From: an uncultured Actinomycetes bacterium
Lineage (GTDB): Bacteria > Actinomycetota > Thermoleophilia > Solirubrobacterales > Solirubrobacteraceae
Assembly: GCA_937888775.1 (NCBI GenBank)
Contig: CALAQT010000179.1
Coordinates: forward strand, 1-64,000
DNA length: 64,000 nt
Reading direction: 5' to 3'
A program made the position numbers and the translations under genes. How positions within the stretch are numbered: the first letter of the stretch is position 1; the number at the start of each line of letters is the position of its first letter. Below the pieces are notes generated by a model that searched no databases, was not told where the DNA came from, and saw only the letters and a program-made list of their open reading frames with translations. Below are positions 18,608-28,614 of the stretch, piece by piece.

Positions 18608-20260
18608 CTACGCGCCGAGCAGATCGCGGCGCCGGAACACGTCCAGCGCGACGAGCGCGGCGACCAAGCCGATCCCGACCATGATCGCGGCAGCCACGGG
18701 TCGGAACGGCTGCGCGGGCACGAGGCCGACGTGTTCGAAGGGCGTCAGGTCGACGACCCATTTCGGCGCGCCGACCAGCGCGCCGACCAGCTCCCACAGG
18801 AACGCGATCGTGACGAGCCCGTACGCGATCCCGGCACTCGCCCGCGGAACGACCGCGTAGGCCAGCGCCGCCACCCCGAGGAACAGGAGCGCGATCGGCA
18901 GACAGTTTGCGCCAGCCTCGATCATCCGCGGCAGCGAGATGCTGACGCCGACCGAGGCGGCACCCGCCCAAGCGAGCAGACCGGCGGACAGGGAGATCGC
19001 GGCGGCGGCGCATGCGGCGAGCAGGAGCCGCCCACCGAGCCACCCGCGGCGGCTGACCGGCAGAGCGAGCAGCGTCTCCAGCTGCTCGTCGGCCTCCTCA
19101 TGTCTGGCCGCGCCGATCTGCGCGCAAGCGAACAGGCTGACGGCCAAGATGAAGAATATGAACACGAACGCCAGATAGCCGGTGGGGGTCAGGATCGACC
19201 CGGAGCCGAGCTTCTGGATCTCCCGCTCTACGCTCTTGGAAATCCCCGCGGAGTTGATGCTCTTGGCGATCACGCCGATGATGCCCGCGAACGCGCCGAC
19301 GCTCGTCACCCACACGATCAGGCCGCCGCGCTCGCTGCGCAGCGCCTGCGCGGTCGGCGAGGAGAGCAGGCGCAGGTGTGGCGTGGCGCTGTCACGCGCC
19401 GGTAGCACCCCCGTCCCGATGTCGCGCCCGGCGGCGATCCGAGCAGCGGCCACGAGCAGCAGGCCGGTCGCGGTGACCGGGAGCAGCAGCACGAGCGGGT
19501 GGGTGCCGGTGAACGGGCGCATTTCCTCCGCCCAGCCGAGCGGGGTGCCCCAGCGCAGCCAGCCGGCCCCGCTGGCGGTATCGGCGATCACCCGCGCCAC
19601 GAAGAACAGCCCCACCACCGCGCCCCCCAGCTCGAGCGCGATCCGGCGCGTGGGCGCGAACTGGCTCACGACCGCGCCCACTCCGACGAACACCGGCACG
19701 ACCGACACCGTCGCCAGGGCAAGGTAGGCCGACCCTCCCGTCGGAAGGCCGCCTGCGACGAAACCGGCGAACTGCCCCACCCACAGGATCAAGATGCCCG
19801 CGCCGATCGCGGCCAGCGACGCCAGGTACGCAGTCCGCCGCCCGACGGCTGCAGCGAGCACGAGCTCCATCCGGCCCGTGTCCTCCTCGGTCCGAAGCGC
19901 TCGCACGGCGCCCAGCAGTCCGAAGATCGCGGCGAAGATCGCCAGCGTTCCGCCGACGCGCCAAGCGGTGTAGCCGCTGACCGTCACGACCTTGAACGGG
20001 TAGCCGTAGAACAGGCGCAGCGCGTCGTTGTTGGCGAAGCTGTGGGCGAACGCGAGCCGGCTCGACAGCGTCGAGTATGCATGCCTGTAGCCGACCGGCT
20101 GAACGTAGGCGTACGCGGCGAACAGGTAGCCGAACGAGATCGTGCGGATCCGAGCGTCGCGGAATGCGCGGCGCCCGAGGGCGCCTATCGGCGCCAGACT
20201 CCCTCCGAGCGCCGAGCCGGGCGCGCCGCGCGCCGGCAGCGTTCCGCTAGCCGCTGACAC
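18608..20260 (-). CDS. ABC-2 type exporter permease
   Basis: About 550 residues with some twelve hydrophobic segments in two similar halves, as in fused ABC-2 permeases. Conserved-looking features include an early YPFKVVTVSGYTAWRVGGTL and a RTEEDTGRMELVLAAAVGRR loop, and the matching ARHEEADEQLETLLALPVSRR loop in the second half. GTG at 20260 is chosen because it overlaps the end of the ATPase gene by 14 bp. An in-frame ATG further upstream would add 18 residues. It forms an exporter with the preceding ATPase; the substrate is unknown. Confidence 0.85.
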   Translation of the reverse strand: MSAASGTLPARGAPGSALGGSLAPIGALGRRAFRDARIRTISFGYLFAAYAYVQPVGYRHAYSTLSSRLAFAHSFANNDALRLFYGYPFKVVTVSGYTAWRVGGTLAIFAAIFGLLGAVRALRTEEDTGRMELVLAAAVGRRTAYLASLAAIGAGILILWVGQFAGFVAGGLPTGGSAYLALATVSVVPVFVGVGAVVSQFAPTRRIALELGGAVVGLFFVARVIADTASGAGWLRWGTPLGWAEEMRPFTGTHPLVLLLPVTATGLLLVAAARIAAGRDIGTGVLPARDSATPHLRLLSSPTAQALRSERGGLIVWVTSVGAFAGIIGVIAKSINSAGISKSVEREIQKLGSGSILTPTGYLAFVFIFFILAVSLFACAQIGAARHEEADEQLETLLALPVSRRGWLGGRLLLAACAAAAISLSAGLLAWAGAASVGVSISLPRMIEAGANCLPIALLFLGVAALAYAVVPRASAGIAYGLVTIAFLWELVGALVGAPKWVVDLTPFEHVGLVPAQPFRPVAAAIMVGIGLVAALVALDVFRRRDLLGA

Positions 20261-21185
20261 CGCCGTCAGACCCGTCGTAGTGGTGCAGGAAGATCTCCTC
20301 CAGCGAGGGCTCACGGCTTGTCAGCGTGGCGACCGGATGCTCGGCGAGCGCGGCGATCAACGGGCCGATGCTGCCGGAGACCTCAAACCGCAGCGCATTC
20401 GCGCCGGCGCTCGCCGCCTTCACCCCGGCCAGCGGCGCGAGCTCCGGCGCCCGGTCGGTGAACGTGACCTCGACCGTCTGCACGGCTAGATGGCGCAGCT
20501 CCTTAAGCGTCCCCTGGTCGACCAGCTTCCCCGCCCGGAGGATCCCGACGCGATCGCAGACCGCCTCGACCTCGCTGAGGATGTGGGAGGAGAGAAACAC
20601 TCCCTGCCCGCGCTTCTTGGCCTCCATCATGCAATCCCGGAAGACCATCTCCATCAGCGGGTCGAGCCCGCTCGAGGGCTCGTCGAGCAGCAGCAGGTCC
20701 GCGCGTGTCGCCAGCGCCGCGATCAGCTGCACCTTCTGCCGGTTGCCCTTCGACAATGCCCGGATCTTCTTGCGCGTATCTAGCTGGAAGCGATCCACCA
20801 GCACGTCGCGATACGCGACGTCGGTGCCGCCATGCAGGCGCGCGAGGAATTCGAACGTCTCCGCGCTCGTCAAAGCCGGCCACAGGAACGGCTCGCCCGC
20901 GACGTACGCGACCCTTCGGTGCGCGGCGACCGGCTCGCTCCAAGCGTCGACCCCGAACAGCTCCGCTCGCCCGCTGCTCGGGCGGTGCAGCCCGAGCAGC
21001 AGCCGGATCGTCGTCGTCTTGCCGGCACCGTTGGGCCCCAGGTATCCGTACACCTCTCCCTCGCCGATCGTCAGGTCGAGCCCGTCGAGCGCGAGCGTGT
21101 CGCCGTAGCGCTTGGACAACCCGGTGGCGCTGATCGCGCTGATCGATTCGGATCGGCCCGTCGGCCGCGCGACATTCACGGACAC
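20247..21185 (-). CDS. ABC transporter ATP-binding protein
   Basis: A 312-residue nucleotide-binding subunit. Walker A GPNGAGKT, a signature-like LSKGNRQKV motif, Walker B LLLLDEPSSGLDP and switch His in SSHILSEVE are all present. A C-terminal domain of ~80 residues follows, as in DrrA/CcmA-type exporter ATPases. It is the first gene of a two-gene minus-strand operon with the fused permease, overlapping its start. The AKKRGQG segment lies between Walker B and the switch region. It probably exports a drug or lipid. Confidence 0.93.
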   Translation of the reverse strand: MSVNVARPTGRSESISAISATGLSKRYGDTLALDGLDLTIGEGEVYGYLGPNGAGKTTTIRLLLGLHRPSSGRAELFGVDAWSEPVAAHRRVAYVAGEPFLWPALTSAETFEFLARLHGGTDVAYRDVLVDRFQLDTRKKIRALSKGNRQKVQLIAALATRADLLLLDEPSSGLDPLMEMVFRDCMMEAKKRGQGVFLSSHILSEVEAVCDRVGILRAGKLVDQGTLKELRHLAVQTVEVTFTDRAPELAPLAGVKAASAGANALRFEVSGSIGPLIAALAEHPVATLTSREPSLEEIFLHHYDGSDGGVSG

Positions 21186-21233
21186 GATCTTAGGAGAAGG
21201 TGTGCCGGTAACCTGGGCTCCTGCGATGCATAG

Positions 21234-23549
21234 TTGCTGCTGGTGAGACGCGGACCGAAAGGACTGTCTTGGTCGTCTGGCCTGGAGTGGCTCCGGGCAC
21301 GTGATCGCGGTCTTGCCGCGCTGCGGCGCTCGGGGCGAACCGCGCTGGTTATGCCGGCCATGTTCGCCTTGGGCGACAAGGTGATTGGCAATCCGATCCT
21401 GGCGACGTTCGCCGCGTTCGGTTCCTTCGCGATGCTGCTGCTGGTCGATTTTGGGGGTTCGATGCGCGATCGTCTGCAGGCCCAGGCCGCGCTCGCAGTC
21501 CTCGGCGGCGGGTTCGTGTGCGTCGGCACTCTCGCTTCGCGCTCGGCCTGGCTCGCGGCTGTGGCGATGGCGCTCGTGGGGTTCGCAGTGATCTTTGCCG
21601 GTGTCGCCAGCTCCGTGTTGGCCGGTGCCACGACGTCGTTGCTGCTGGCGTTCATCCTGCCGGTTTCACTCGCCGGGCCGATCTCCTCGATCCCAGATCG
21701 CCTGGCCGGCTGGGGTATGGCCTCGGGAGCGGGACTTCTGGCGATAGCGCTGCTGTGGCCGGCGCCGACGCGCGATCCGCTGCGTGGCTCGGCAATCGCC
21801 GCCTGCCGGGCCCTGGCCGCGCGGCTGCGCTCGGAGGTCGCCTATGTCCTGGGCGGTGAGCAGCGACCATCCTCGGAGGCACACGACATCGCCGTCGCGC
21901 AGTCCAACGCAGCACTCGGCGCGCTTCGCCGCGCGTTCTTCGCGACGCCCTATCGCCCGACCGGGCTGGGCACGGAATCCCGAATGGTCGTTCGGCTGGT
22001 CGACGAACTGAGCTGGTTGACCGCGATCATCGTCCAGTCCGCGCCACGAGCGGATCGGACGCCGGCCAACGGCCCTGCCTGCGCGGTGAAGTCGACCGCA
22101 GCGTCGGTCCTCGAACGTGGAGCGGACCTGCTCGACGGGCGCGCGGGCCGCCCCGACGCTCTGCACGCTGCGCTGGCCGAGCTCCGCGAAGCGCTCGACG
22201 AGCTAGAGCGCGGCGACACCCTGCGACTGCCGATCCGCGGCGACGCGGCTGTTACGAGCGCAAGCGCTGAGGATCGGCTTGGCGAGTTCATCACCTCGCT
22301 GGACCCTGGCTTCCGGGCCCAGGAGTTGAGCTTCGTGGTCTCGCAGATCGCAGCCAACATCGACCTGACGGCAGCCGCCGAGCGGCGCGGCTGGCTCGAG
22401 CGGCTCCTCGGTCGCCAGCCCCCGGGACTCGCGGGGTCGCTGTCGGCTGCGCAGGAGCGCGCCGGCGCGCACGTGCAGCGGCACTCGCTGTGGCTGCACA
22501 ACAGCCTGCGAGGCGCGGCCGGACTGGGGCTGGCTGTATTGGTCGCGAAACTGACCGGTGTGCAGCACTCGTTCTGGGTGGTGTTCGGCACGCTGGCGGT
22601 GTTGCGCTCAAACGCTCTGAGCACTGGCCAGAACGTGGTGCGCGGGATGCTCGGCACCGCGGCCGGCTTCATCATCGGTGCCGCACTTGTCGCTCTCATC
22701 GGGACCAACACCACGCTTCTGTGGGTGCTGCTCCCGCTCGCGGTCCTGCTCGCCGGTCTCGCGCCAGCCACGATCTCGTTCGCTGCCGGTCAGGCCGCGT
22801 TCACGCTGACTCTGTTGATTCTGTTCAACATCCTGCAGCCCATTGGTTGGCGGATAGGGCTGGTCCGCATCGAGGACGTCGCGCTCGGCAGCGCGGTAAG
22901 CCTCGTGGTCGGGCTGCTGTTCTGGCCGCGCGGCGCCGCCGCCGCACTCGGTACGGCGCTGGCGGAGGCTTACGCCGACAGCGTGCGCTACCTGGCCGGC
23001 GCAGTGGAATTCGGCCTGGGTCGCTGCGATCTCGGCACGCCGTCACGTCAGGCGCCGACGCAAGAGGCGATCCAAGCTGCAGCAGCGTCTCGTCGGCTCG
23101 ATGACACGTTCCGCGGCTACCTGGCCGAACGCGGTCCGAAGCCGATCCCGTTAGCAGAGGTCACCGGTCTGCTGACCGGCGCGGCCGGCTTGCGCTTGGC
23201 GGCCGACGCGGTGCTTGATCTGTGGCAGCGAGACGATGCGGTTTGCGGTGACCGGGCTGGCGCTCGGCTTGAGCTGCTCACGAGCACCGAGCGCGTGGTC
23301 GACTGGTACGACAGCTTCGCGGCCAGCCTCATCGGTCGGGGTGAGGTACCCGAGCCGCTCCCCCGCGACGAGCTGGGCGACGGTCGACTGATCGAAGCGG
23401 TCAGTAACGACCTGCGCCGCCAGGACGGCCTGGCCAGCGCGACCGCTGCCCGCATGATCTGGACCGGTGATCACCTCGACGCCGCGCGACGACTGCAGGG
23501 CACCCTCGTCGGGCCCGCCCGCGCAGCCAGCGCGCAGCGCGGGTCCTGA
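21234..23549 (+). CDS. FUSC family membrane protein
   Basis: 771 residues. There are two blocks of about five to six membrane segments (residues ~35-180 and ~430-570), each followed by a long soluble segment. This is the architecture of the fusaric-acid-resistance/aromatic acid exporter (FUSC) family. The second block carries FWVVFGTLAVLRSNALSTGQ, which resembles the family hallmark. Its role is probably small-molecule or aromatic-acid efflux. TTG 21234 is the assigned start. GTG 21243 is equally possible and no good ribosome-binding site decides. It diverges from the ABC ATPase gene. Confidence 0.8.
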   Translation: MLLVRRGPKGLSWSSGLEWLRARDRGLAALRRSGRTALVMPAMFALGDKVIGNPILATFAAFGSFAMLLLVDFGGSMRDRLQAQAALAVLGGGFVCVGTLASRSAWLAAVAMALVGFAVIFAGVASSVLAGATTSLLLAFILPVSLAGPISSIPDRLAGWGMASGAGLLAIALLWPAPTRDPLRGSAIAACRALAARLRSEVAYVLGGEQRPSSEAHDIAVAQSNAALGALRRAFFATPYRPTGLGTESRMVVRLVDELSWLTAIIVQSAPRADRTPANGPACAVKSTAASVLERGADLLDGRAGRPDALHAALAELREALDELERGDTLRLPIRGDAAVTSASAEDRLGEFITSLDPGFRAQELSFVVSQIAANIDLTAAAERRGWLERLLGRQPPGLAGSLSAAQERAGAHVQRHSLWLHNSLRGAAGLGLAVLVAKLTGVQHSFWVVFGTLAVLRSNALSTGQNVVRGMLGTAAGFIIGAALVALIGTNTTLLWVLLPLAVLLAGLAPATISFAAGQAAFTLTLLILFNILQPIGWRIGLVRIEDVALGSAVSLVVGLLFWPRGAAAALGTALAEAYADSVRYLAGAVEFGLGRCDLGTPSRQAPTQEAIQAAAASRRLDDTFRGYLAERGPKPIPLAEVTGLLTGAAGLRLAADAVLDLWQRDDAVCGDRAGARLELLTSTERVVDWYDSFAASLIGRGEVPEPLPRDELGDGRLIEAVSNDLRRQDGLASATAARMIWTGDHLDAARRLQGTLVGPARAASAQRGS

Positions 23550-23633
23550 GCACACGTTCGCCCGCCACCAGAGAAGTGATACCTCGTTTGGTCCCAGCAC
23601 CCCCTGCCCGCCGGAGCGGCATATCCTGCCCGC

Positions 23634-24494
23634 ATGGGTGACCTAGATGCCAGAACGTTTCTCGTTACGGGAGCCAACGCCGGAATCGGGCGCGAGACCG
23701 TACGGGCGCTCGCCGGTCGTGGAGCCAAGGTGTTTCTCGCCTGCCGGTCAGAGGCCAGGACGCGGCCGGTGATCGACGAGATCGCCGCGCAGACCGGCAA
23801 TACCGAGCTTGAGTTCGTTCCACTTGATCTGGGCGATCTGTCGTCGGTGCGGGGGTGTGCCGACGCCTTCCTGGCGACCGGCGAGCCGCTGCACGTGCTG
23901 ATCAACAACGCCGGCCTCGCCGGTCAGCGAGGGCTCACGGTGAGCGGTTTCGAGCTGGCGTTCGGCACGAATTACGTCGGACCCTTCCTGCTCACCAGCC
24001 TGTTGCTCGACCGGCTTGGAGACAGCGCCCCCGCCCGAATCGTGAACGTCTCAAGCGGAGCTCATTACGGCGCTACCGGGATCGACTTCGGCGCGGTGCG
24101 CGAGTCGACCAAGAGCTTGACGGGAATGTCGGAGTACGCCGTGTCGAAGCTGGCAAACCTCCTTCATGCGCAGGAGCTGGCCCGGCGGCTGGATGGCGCC
24201 GGCGTCACGACATACGCGCTCCATCCCGGAGTGATCGCATCGGATATCTGGCGTCGCGTGCCGTGGCCGGCGCGGGCGCTGATGAAGCTGAGGATGCGAT
24301 CGCCCCAAGAGGGCGCCAAGACGTCGCTGTACTGCGCGACCTCTCCTGACCTCGCCAACGAGAGTGGCCACTACTACGACAACGCCCGCCGCCGTCCGCC
24401 CAGCGAGGCGGCGACGCCAGAGCTCGCCGCCGAACTTTGGGATCGCAGCATGACCTGGATGCGCGGCCCGAGTTCGCGGCCAGTGCCGGGTTGA
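23634..24494 (+). CDS. SDR family oxidoreductase (retinol-dehydrogenase-like)
   Basis: 286 residues. NAD(P)-binding TGANAGIGRETVRALA is at the N terminus. The NNAG motif (INNAGLAGQ), a catalytic Ser in NVSSGAHYG and YAVSKLAN (Tyr/Lys) are present. The order and length match the retinol-dehydrogenase/WW-domain-oxidoreductase-like SDR subgroup. The natural substrate in bacteria is unknown. It stands 84 bp after the FUSC gene and just before the NfeD-like/flotillin pair, without overlap. Confidence 0.9.
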   Translation: MGDLDARTFLVTGANAGIGRETVRALAGRGAKVFLACRSEARTRPVIDEIAAQTGNTELEFVPLDLGDLSSVRGCADAFLATGEPLHVLINNAGLAGQRGLTVSGFELAFGTNYVGPFLLTSLLLDRLGDSAPARIVNVSSGAHYGATGIDFGAVRESTKSLTGMSEYAVSKLANLLHAQELARRLDGAGVTTYALHPGVIASDIWRRVPWPARALMKLRMRSPQEGAKTSLYCATSPDLANESGHYYDNARRRPPSEAATPELAAELWDRSMTWMRGPSSRPVPG

Positions 24495-24528
24495 GCGAGC
24501 ACGGGACTTCAACTGCTAGAACATTCGG

Positions 24529-24753
24529 GTGGTTCCAGACGAGTCGGCAGTTGGTTGTAGCGGCAGACTGACTGTCGCGACCCGCGGACCTGGCGGTCCG
24601 GGTGAGGTGCTGGTGAACATGCGGGGCGGGACCGAGGCATATCTGGCTTGGTCGGAGCAGCCGCTCAGCCGAGGAACGAACGTGCTGGTGTTCAGCACGC
24701 GCGGCGAGCGGACAGTTGATGTGATGGAATGGCCCGAGCCTTCTGTCGACTGA
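24529..24753 (+). CDS. Small NfeD-like OB-fold protein
   Basis: 74 residues with predominantly beta character: GRLTVATRGPGGPGEVLVNM, then RGGTEAYLAWSEQPLSRG, then TNVLVF and TVDVMEW. This pattern matches the soluble OB-fold domain of NfeD proteins that partner flotillins. It has no membrane segment. It lies 36 bp upstream of the flotillin gene on the same strand, which supports a functional pair. GTG at 24529 is the only suitable start. Confidence 0.65.
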   Translation: MVPDESAVGCSGRLTVATRGPGGPGEVLVNMRGGTEAYLAWSEQPLSRGTNVLVFSTRGERTVDVMEWPEPSVD

Positions 24754-24789
24754 CGGACGGCGATCAGGTAGTTGCGAGAGGAGGCAGTG

Positions 24790-25935
24790 ATGTTCGGCTA
24801 TCGAGTGCCTGCGCCTGACGAGGCGCTGCTGATCTCCGGTGGAAAGACGGGGCGCGACGGCACCCCATTCCGCGTCGTCACTGGACATGGCGCGTTCGTC
24901 GCTCCGCTGTTTCGCCATGCCAGCTTTCTGACCCTGGCGATGCGCGAGGCCGAGGTCGCTGAGCAGTGCGTCACCAAGCAGGGGATCGCGCTGATGGTCA
25001 AGGCAGTGATCGCGTTCAAGGTCGGCAACGACGCCGACAGCATCGTCAACGCGGCACAGCGGTTTCTGTCTGACCAGGATCAGATGAGCGTGCTAGCCGG
25101 GCGCATCTTCGCGGGCCATCTGCGCTCGATCGTCGGCTCGATGACCGTCGAGGAGATCGTCACCGAACGCCAGAAGCTGGCGACCGAGGTGCTGGACGGC
25201 TCCAAGGCCGAGATGGTCAAGATGGGCCTGATCGTCGACTCGCTGCAGATCCAGTCGATCGACGATCTGGGCGCAGGCTACATCGATGCGATGGCTTCGC
25301 CGCACAACGCGGCGATCCAGCGCCAGGCGAAGATCGCGCAGGCGCAGGCCAACCAGGCGGCTGCCGAGGCCGAGCAGGAATCGCAGCGCAAGCAGGCCGA
25401 GTACGCGCGGCAGACCGCGATCGTGCAGGCGCAGTACAAGGCCGAGGTCGACAAGGCCCAGGCCGAGGCGGCACAGGCGGGACCGCTGGCCCAGGCCAGC
25501 ACGCAACGGGAGGTCATCGCCGCGCAGACGGAGCTTGCTCAGCGCCAAGCCGAGCTACGCCAGCAGCAGTTGGTGGCGGAGGTCGTCAAGCCGGCTGAGG
25601 CCGACGCGGAGAAGACGCGCGTGATCGCAAAGGCCGACGCTGAACGAATGAAGATTCAAGCCGAGGCGGCAGCCTCCTATAACCGCGTCGCGCTCGACCG
25701 GATGTTGATCGACCAGCTGCCCCTGATCGTCAGAGAGGCAGCCAATGGCCTTGCCAATGCCAACATCAACGTGCTCAACGGCGCCGACGGTCTCGGGCAG
25801 ATAGCCGCTGGCCTCGTCGGCCAAGGATTGACTATCTTCGATTCGGTCAGGCAAAACATGTCCGACAGCCGCGAGGCTGCGCCTACGCCCACAGAGCTCG
25901 ACGGAGACCCTGACGACGGCGAGACCCATTCATAG
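24790..25935 (+). CDS. Flotillin-like SPFH protein
   Basis: 381 residues. An SPFH/band 7 domain spans about residues 1-170. A long Ala/Glu/Gln-rich coiled coil follows (about 170-310: AQANQAAAEAEQESQRKQAE), then a short C-terminal region. This is the flotillin layout. Flotillins scaffold membrane microdomains. A strong GAGAGGAGG precedes ATG 24790. There is no clear N-terminal membrane segment, so attachment may be peripheral or through the small NfeD-like protein encoded just upstream. Confidence 0.88.
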   Translation: MFGYRVPAPDEALLISGGKTGRDGTPFRVVTGHGAFVAPLFRHASFLTLAMREAEVAEQCVTKQGIALMVKAVIAFKVGNDADSIVNAAQRFLSDQDQMSVLAGRIFAGHLRSIVGSMTVEEIVTERQKLATEVLDGSKAEMVKMGLIVDSLQIQSIDDLGAGYIDAMASPHNAAIQRQAKIAQAQANQAAAEAEQESQRKQAEYARQTAIVQAQYKAEVDKAQAEAAQAGPLAQASTQREVIAAQTELAQRQAELRQQQLVAEVVKPAEADAEKTRVIAKADAERMKIQAEAAASYNRVALDRMLIDQLPLIVREAANGLANANINVLNGADGLGQIAAGLVGQGLTIFDSVRQNMSDSREAAPTPTELDGDPDDGETHS

Positions 25936-26229
25936 ACGCTCAGATGCATTCGGCTCCGTTGACGGGCCGGTTGGGACAGCGAGCGAGGTCTGGTCATTCG
26001 ACGTGCTCGAGCGCGAGGCGCCGGCTGCCGGCGATTGAGGTCCTGGAGCTCAACCGAGAACTCAGGATCCTCGGGCAGAGCCGGCGTTAGGGGTTGTCAC
26101 ACGCCCGATCGTGACACGCGCGGCTATTTCGACGCGGACGGGCACCGTGTGTGGCTCGACGTGTTCCCGGCCGCCAGGTGATCAGACTGCGTGCCGGCGC
26201 GCGCCCCGCTGACGGTCGATTGGTTGTCG
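25936..26229. other. Intergenic stretch without recognised gene
   Basis: Short stop-limited pieces only. One plus-strand piece ending near 26090 reads IEVLELNRELRILGQSRR and another ends near 26180. Neither can be tied to a family. The flotillin and diguanylate cyclase genes converge here. Confidence 0.4.
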
Positions 26230-28614
26230 CTAGATAGCGCGCGGCTCGCGGGTCGTCAGTCCCGGGAGGATCAGCGCTTCGATGGCCTCTGCGTCGAGCG
26301 GTTTGCTGAGCAGGAATCCCTGCACTTCGTCGACTCGCTCGCCTCTGAGGTGGTCAAGTTGATCGATGGTTTCGACGCCCTCGGCGAGGGTGTCGAGCCC
26401 GAGGTCTTTGCCGAGTTGGACGAAGATCCGGATCAGCGCGCCGGATTCCGGGGAGCGTTTGAGCGCTTCGGTGAAAGCGCGGTCGATCTTGATTGTGTCG
26501 ATGGGGAACTGCTGCAGCGACGCGAGTGAGGAGTAGCCGGTACCGAAGTCGTCGATCGCGACGTTGACGGCGAGCGCCTTGATCGCGCGGAGTCGTCGTG
26601 CGGTGAGGTCGACGTTGTTCATCAGCGAGGTCTCGGTGATCTCGAGCGTCAGCTTCGTGGGGTTCAGCCCGCTGAGGTCAAGCGCGTCGCGGACGTGGGC
26701 CACGATGGCGTCGTCGTCGAGCTGGCGGGCGGAAACGTTGACCGCGATCCCTAGGTCGCTGCCGTGGGCGTGCCAGCTCGCCATCTGCTCACACGCGTTG
26801 GTGAGCACCCATTGGCCGACCTCGAGAATTTGCCCACTCGACTCCAGCAGCGGGATGAAGTCGTCCGGTTGGATGACGCCCAGGGTTGGGTGGTCCCAGC
26901 GCAGCAGCGCTTCGACGCCGACGAGTGAAAGGTCGTCGAGGTTGTAGATCGGCTGGTATACGAGCCGGAACTGGTCATTGCTGAGCGCCGATCGGAGGTC
27001 GAGATCGATCTGGAGATTGTGTCGCAATGTGGTCTCCATCTCGGGCCGGAAGACCTGATAGCAGTTCTTGCCCGTCGCCTTGGCCTGATACAGCGCCATA
27101 TCGGCGTCGCGCAACAGTTCGCCTGCGTTGTTGCGCACTCCTTCGGCGATCCCGACGCTGGTGGTGACCATGATCGGCGCGGGTGAGCAGTCCAGCCGGA
27201 ACGGCTGACGCATGACGTCTTGGACGCGCTCGGCGACGAGTTCGGCGGCAATCTGCGGCTCGCCGTCGATCAGGACGATGAACTCATCGCCACCAAGGCG
27301 ACCGACCGTATCGACCGCCCGCAGACCGGTCGTCAGCCGCGCCGCCACAGAGCGCAGCAGCTGATCGCCGGCCTCGTGCCCCAGGGTGTCGTTGATGTTC
27401 TTGAACTCATCGATGTCGATGAACAACACCGCGGCGGTGCTGTCGTTGCGACGGCTGCGAGCCAGCAGCTGCTCGATCCGGTCGGCGATCAACGCGCGGT
27501 TGGGCAACCCGGTCAAGGCGTCATGCAGCGCCTGATGGAGCAACTCGCCCGTCTTGAGGTCAACCAGCCGCCGCGCCCGCGCTCTACCGGTCCCCAAGAC
27601 GAATACCAGCGCGCCGAGCAGCAGACTCAGCGCGATTCCACCCAGCAACAGCTCAATCGGACTGCCCTGAGCCAATACCCCGCTCGCAGGAGCCGCAGCG
27701 AAGGTGCGCACCGTCCAGCCGTTATGGAGGTCGACCATAGCGGATTGAGCACCGCTCAGAACCTTGCCGCTGCGGAACGCCACATTCGAAGAACCAGCGT
27801 GGTAGCTGAAGGTCACGGCAGTGCCGGGAACACCCGCCAGCGCCTGATCCAACAAGACATTGGGAACCAACGCCATGCCCACCCATCCCAGGAACGCCGC
27901 GTCACGCGCTGCCGTCGTCGAGGGGACGCGGCCGCCTTGATACACCGGCGCCATGACCGAGAGCAAAGTACTCGATCCAAACTGGAGCGGCTCGTATGCG
28001 CTCGCTCCTGAGTCTCGCCCTCCGAGGCTCGACTGACCAGCGCCACAGAAGTCATATCCGGCCGGGAAGGAACCAAGTCCGTTGCGCTGTGCCGCGCCCA
28101 CGATGAGGCAATAAAGCGACCGGTGGCCGGGGGGCACCACCCGGAAGACTCCGCCGGCTGCCAGCGGGCCCGCGGGATCACGCACGGCCTTTGCCGCGAA
28201 CGCCGCAAGCTTCGACGCGGGAACGATTACGACGTAGCCGAGTCCGACTATTTCCGGATAGCGCTGTAGAGCCCGTACGGAGCTCGCCCATTGCACGAAC
28301 TGGTCGTTCGACGCATTAGGATTCCCCGCCACGAACCCACCCGCGCTCACGACCAGGTCTGCTTCGCGCTGGATGGCCAGCTTCAGTGTCGACGCGACTC
28401 GCTGCGAGGAGGACGCGAACGTCTGACGCGCCTTGGCCGCATCGCTCCTTGACTGGGTGCCGGCCGCCACCACTGCGCCGGTCGATCCCGCGGCGACCAG
28501 CAGCACCGCCACCGCCGACCACAGACGCCGTTGCCACTTAAAACGACTGACCTCAGCGTCACGATCGGACCCGACCATCACAGCTGGATCGTCGTTGCTT
28601 GTGGTCTTCTTCAT
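26230..28614 (-). CDS. CHASE-GGDEF-EAL membrane c-di-GMP enzyme
   Basis: 794 residues. Membrane helix 1 near residue 30-50, an extracytoplasmic CHASE-type sensor of about 300 residues, a second helix (ELLLGGIALSLLLGALVFVL), a GGDEF domain and an EAL domain. GRLGGDEFIV is a canonical active-site motif, so cyclase activity is possible. The EAL domain retains VEALLRW, NVSARQL, LEITETSLM, DDFGTGYSS and KIDRAF, so phosphodiesterase activity is also possible. ATG 28614 is chosen because it starts just before the first helix, with an AAGGGA leader. Further upstream codons are low-quality. Confidence 0.93.
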   Translation of the reverse strand: MKKTTSNDDPAVMVGSDRDAEVSRFKWQRRLWSAVAVLLVAAGSTGAVVAAGTQSRSDAAKARQTFASSSQRVASTLKLAIQREADLVVSAGGFVAGNPNASNDQFVQWASSVRALQRYPEIVGLGYVVIVPASKLAAFAAKAVRDPAGPLAAGGVFRVVPPGHRSLYCLIVGAAQRNGLGSFPAGYDFCGAGQSSLGGRDSGASAYEPLQFGSSTLLSVMAPVYQGGRVPSTTAARDAAFLGWVGMALVPNVLLDQALAGVPGTAVTFSYHAGSSNVAFRSGKVLSGAQSAMVDLHNGWTVRTFAAAPASGVLAQGSPIELLLGGIALSLLLGALVFVLGTGRARARRLVDLKTGELLHQALHDALTGLPNRALIADRIEQLLARSRRNDSTAAVLFIDIDEFKNINDTLGHEAGDQLLRSVAARLTTGLRAVDTVGRLGGDEFIVLIDGEPQIAAELVAERVQDVMRQPFRLDCSPAPIMVTTSVGIAEGVRNNAGELLRDADMALYQAKATGKNCYQVFRPEMETTLRHNLQIDLDLRSALSNDQFRLVYQPIYNLDDLSLVGVEALLRWDHPTLGVIQPDDFIPLLESSGQILEVGQWVLTNACEQMASWHAHGSDLGIAVNVSARQLDDDAIVAHVRDALDLSGLNPTKLTLEITETSLMNNVDLTARRLRAIKALAVNVAIDDFGTGYSSLASLQQFPIDTIKIDRAFTEALKRSPESGALIRIFVQLGKDLGLDTLAEGVETIDQLDHLRGERVDEVQGFLLSKPLDAEAIEALILPGLTTREPRAI

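Noticed and set aside
25936..26229. A transposase remnant after the flotillin gene
   Set aside because: A short IEVLELNRELRILG-like text hints at a coiled coil but no transposase motif or inverted repeat supports it.
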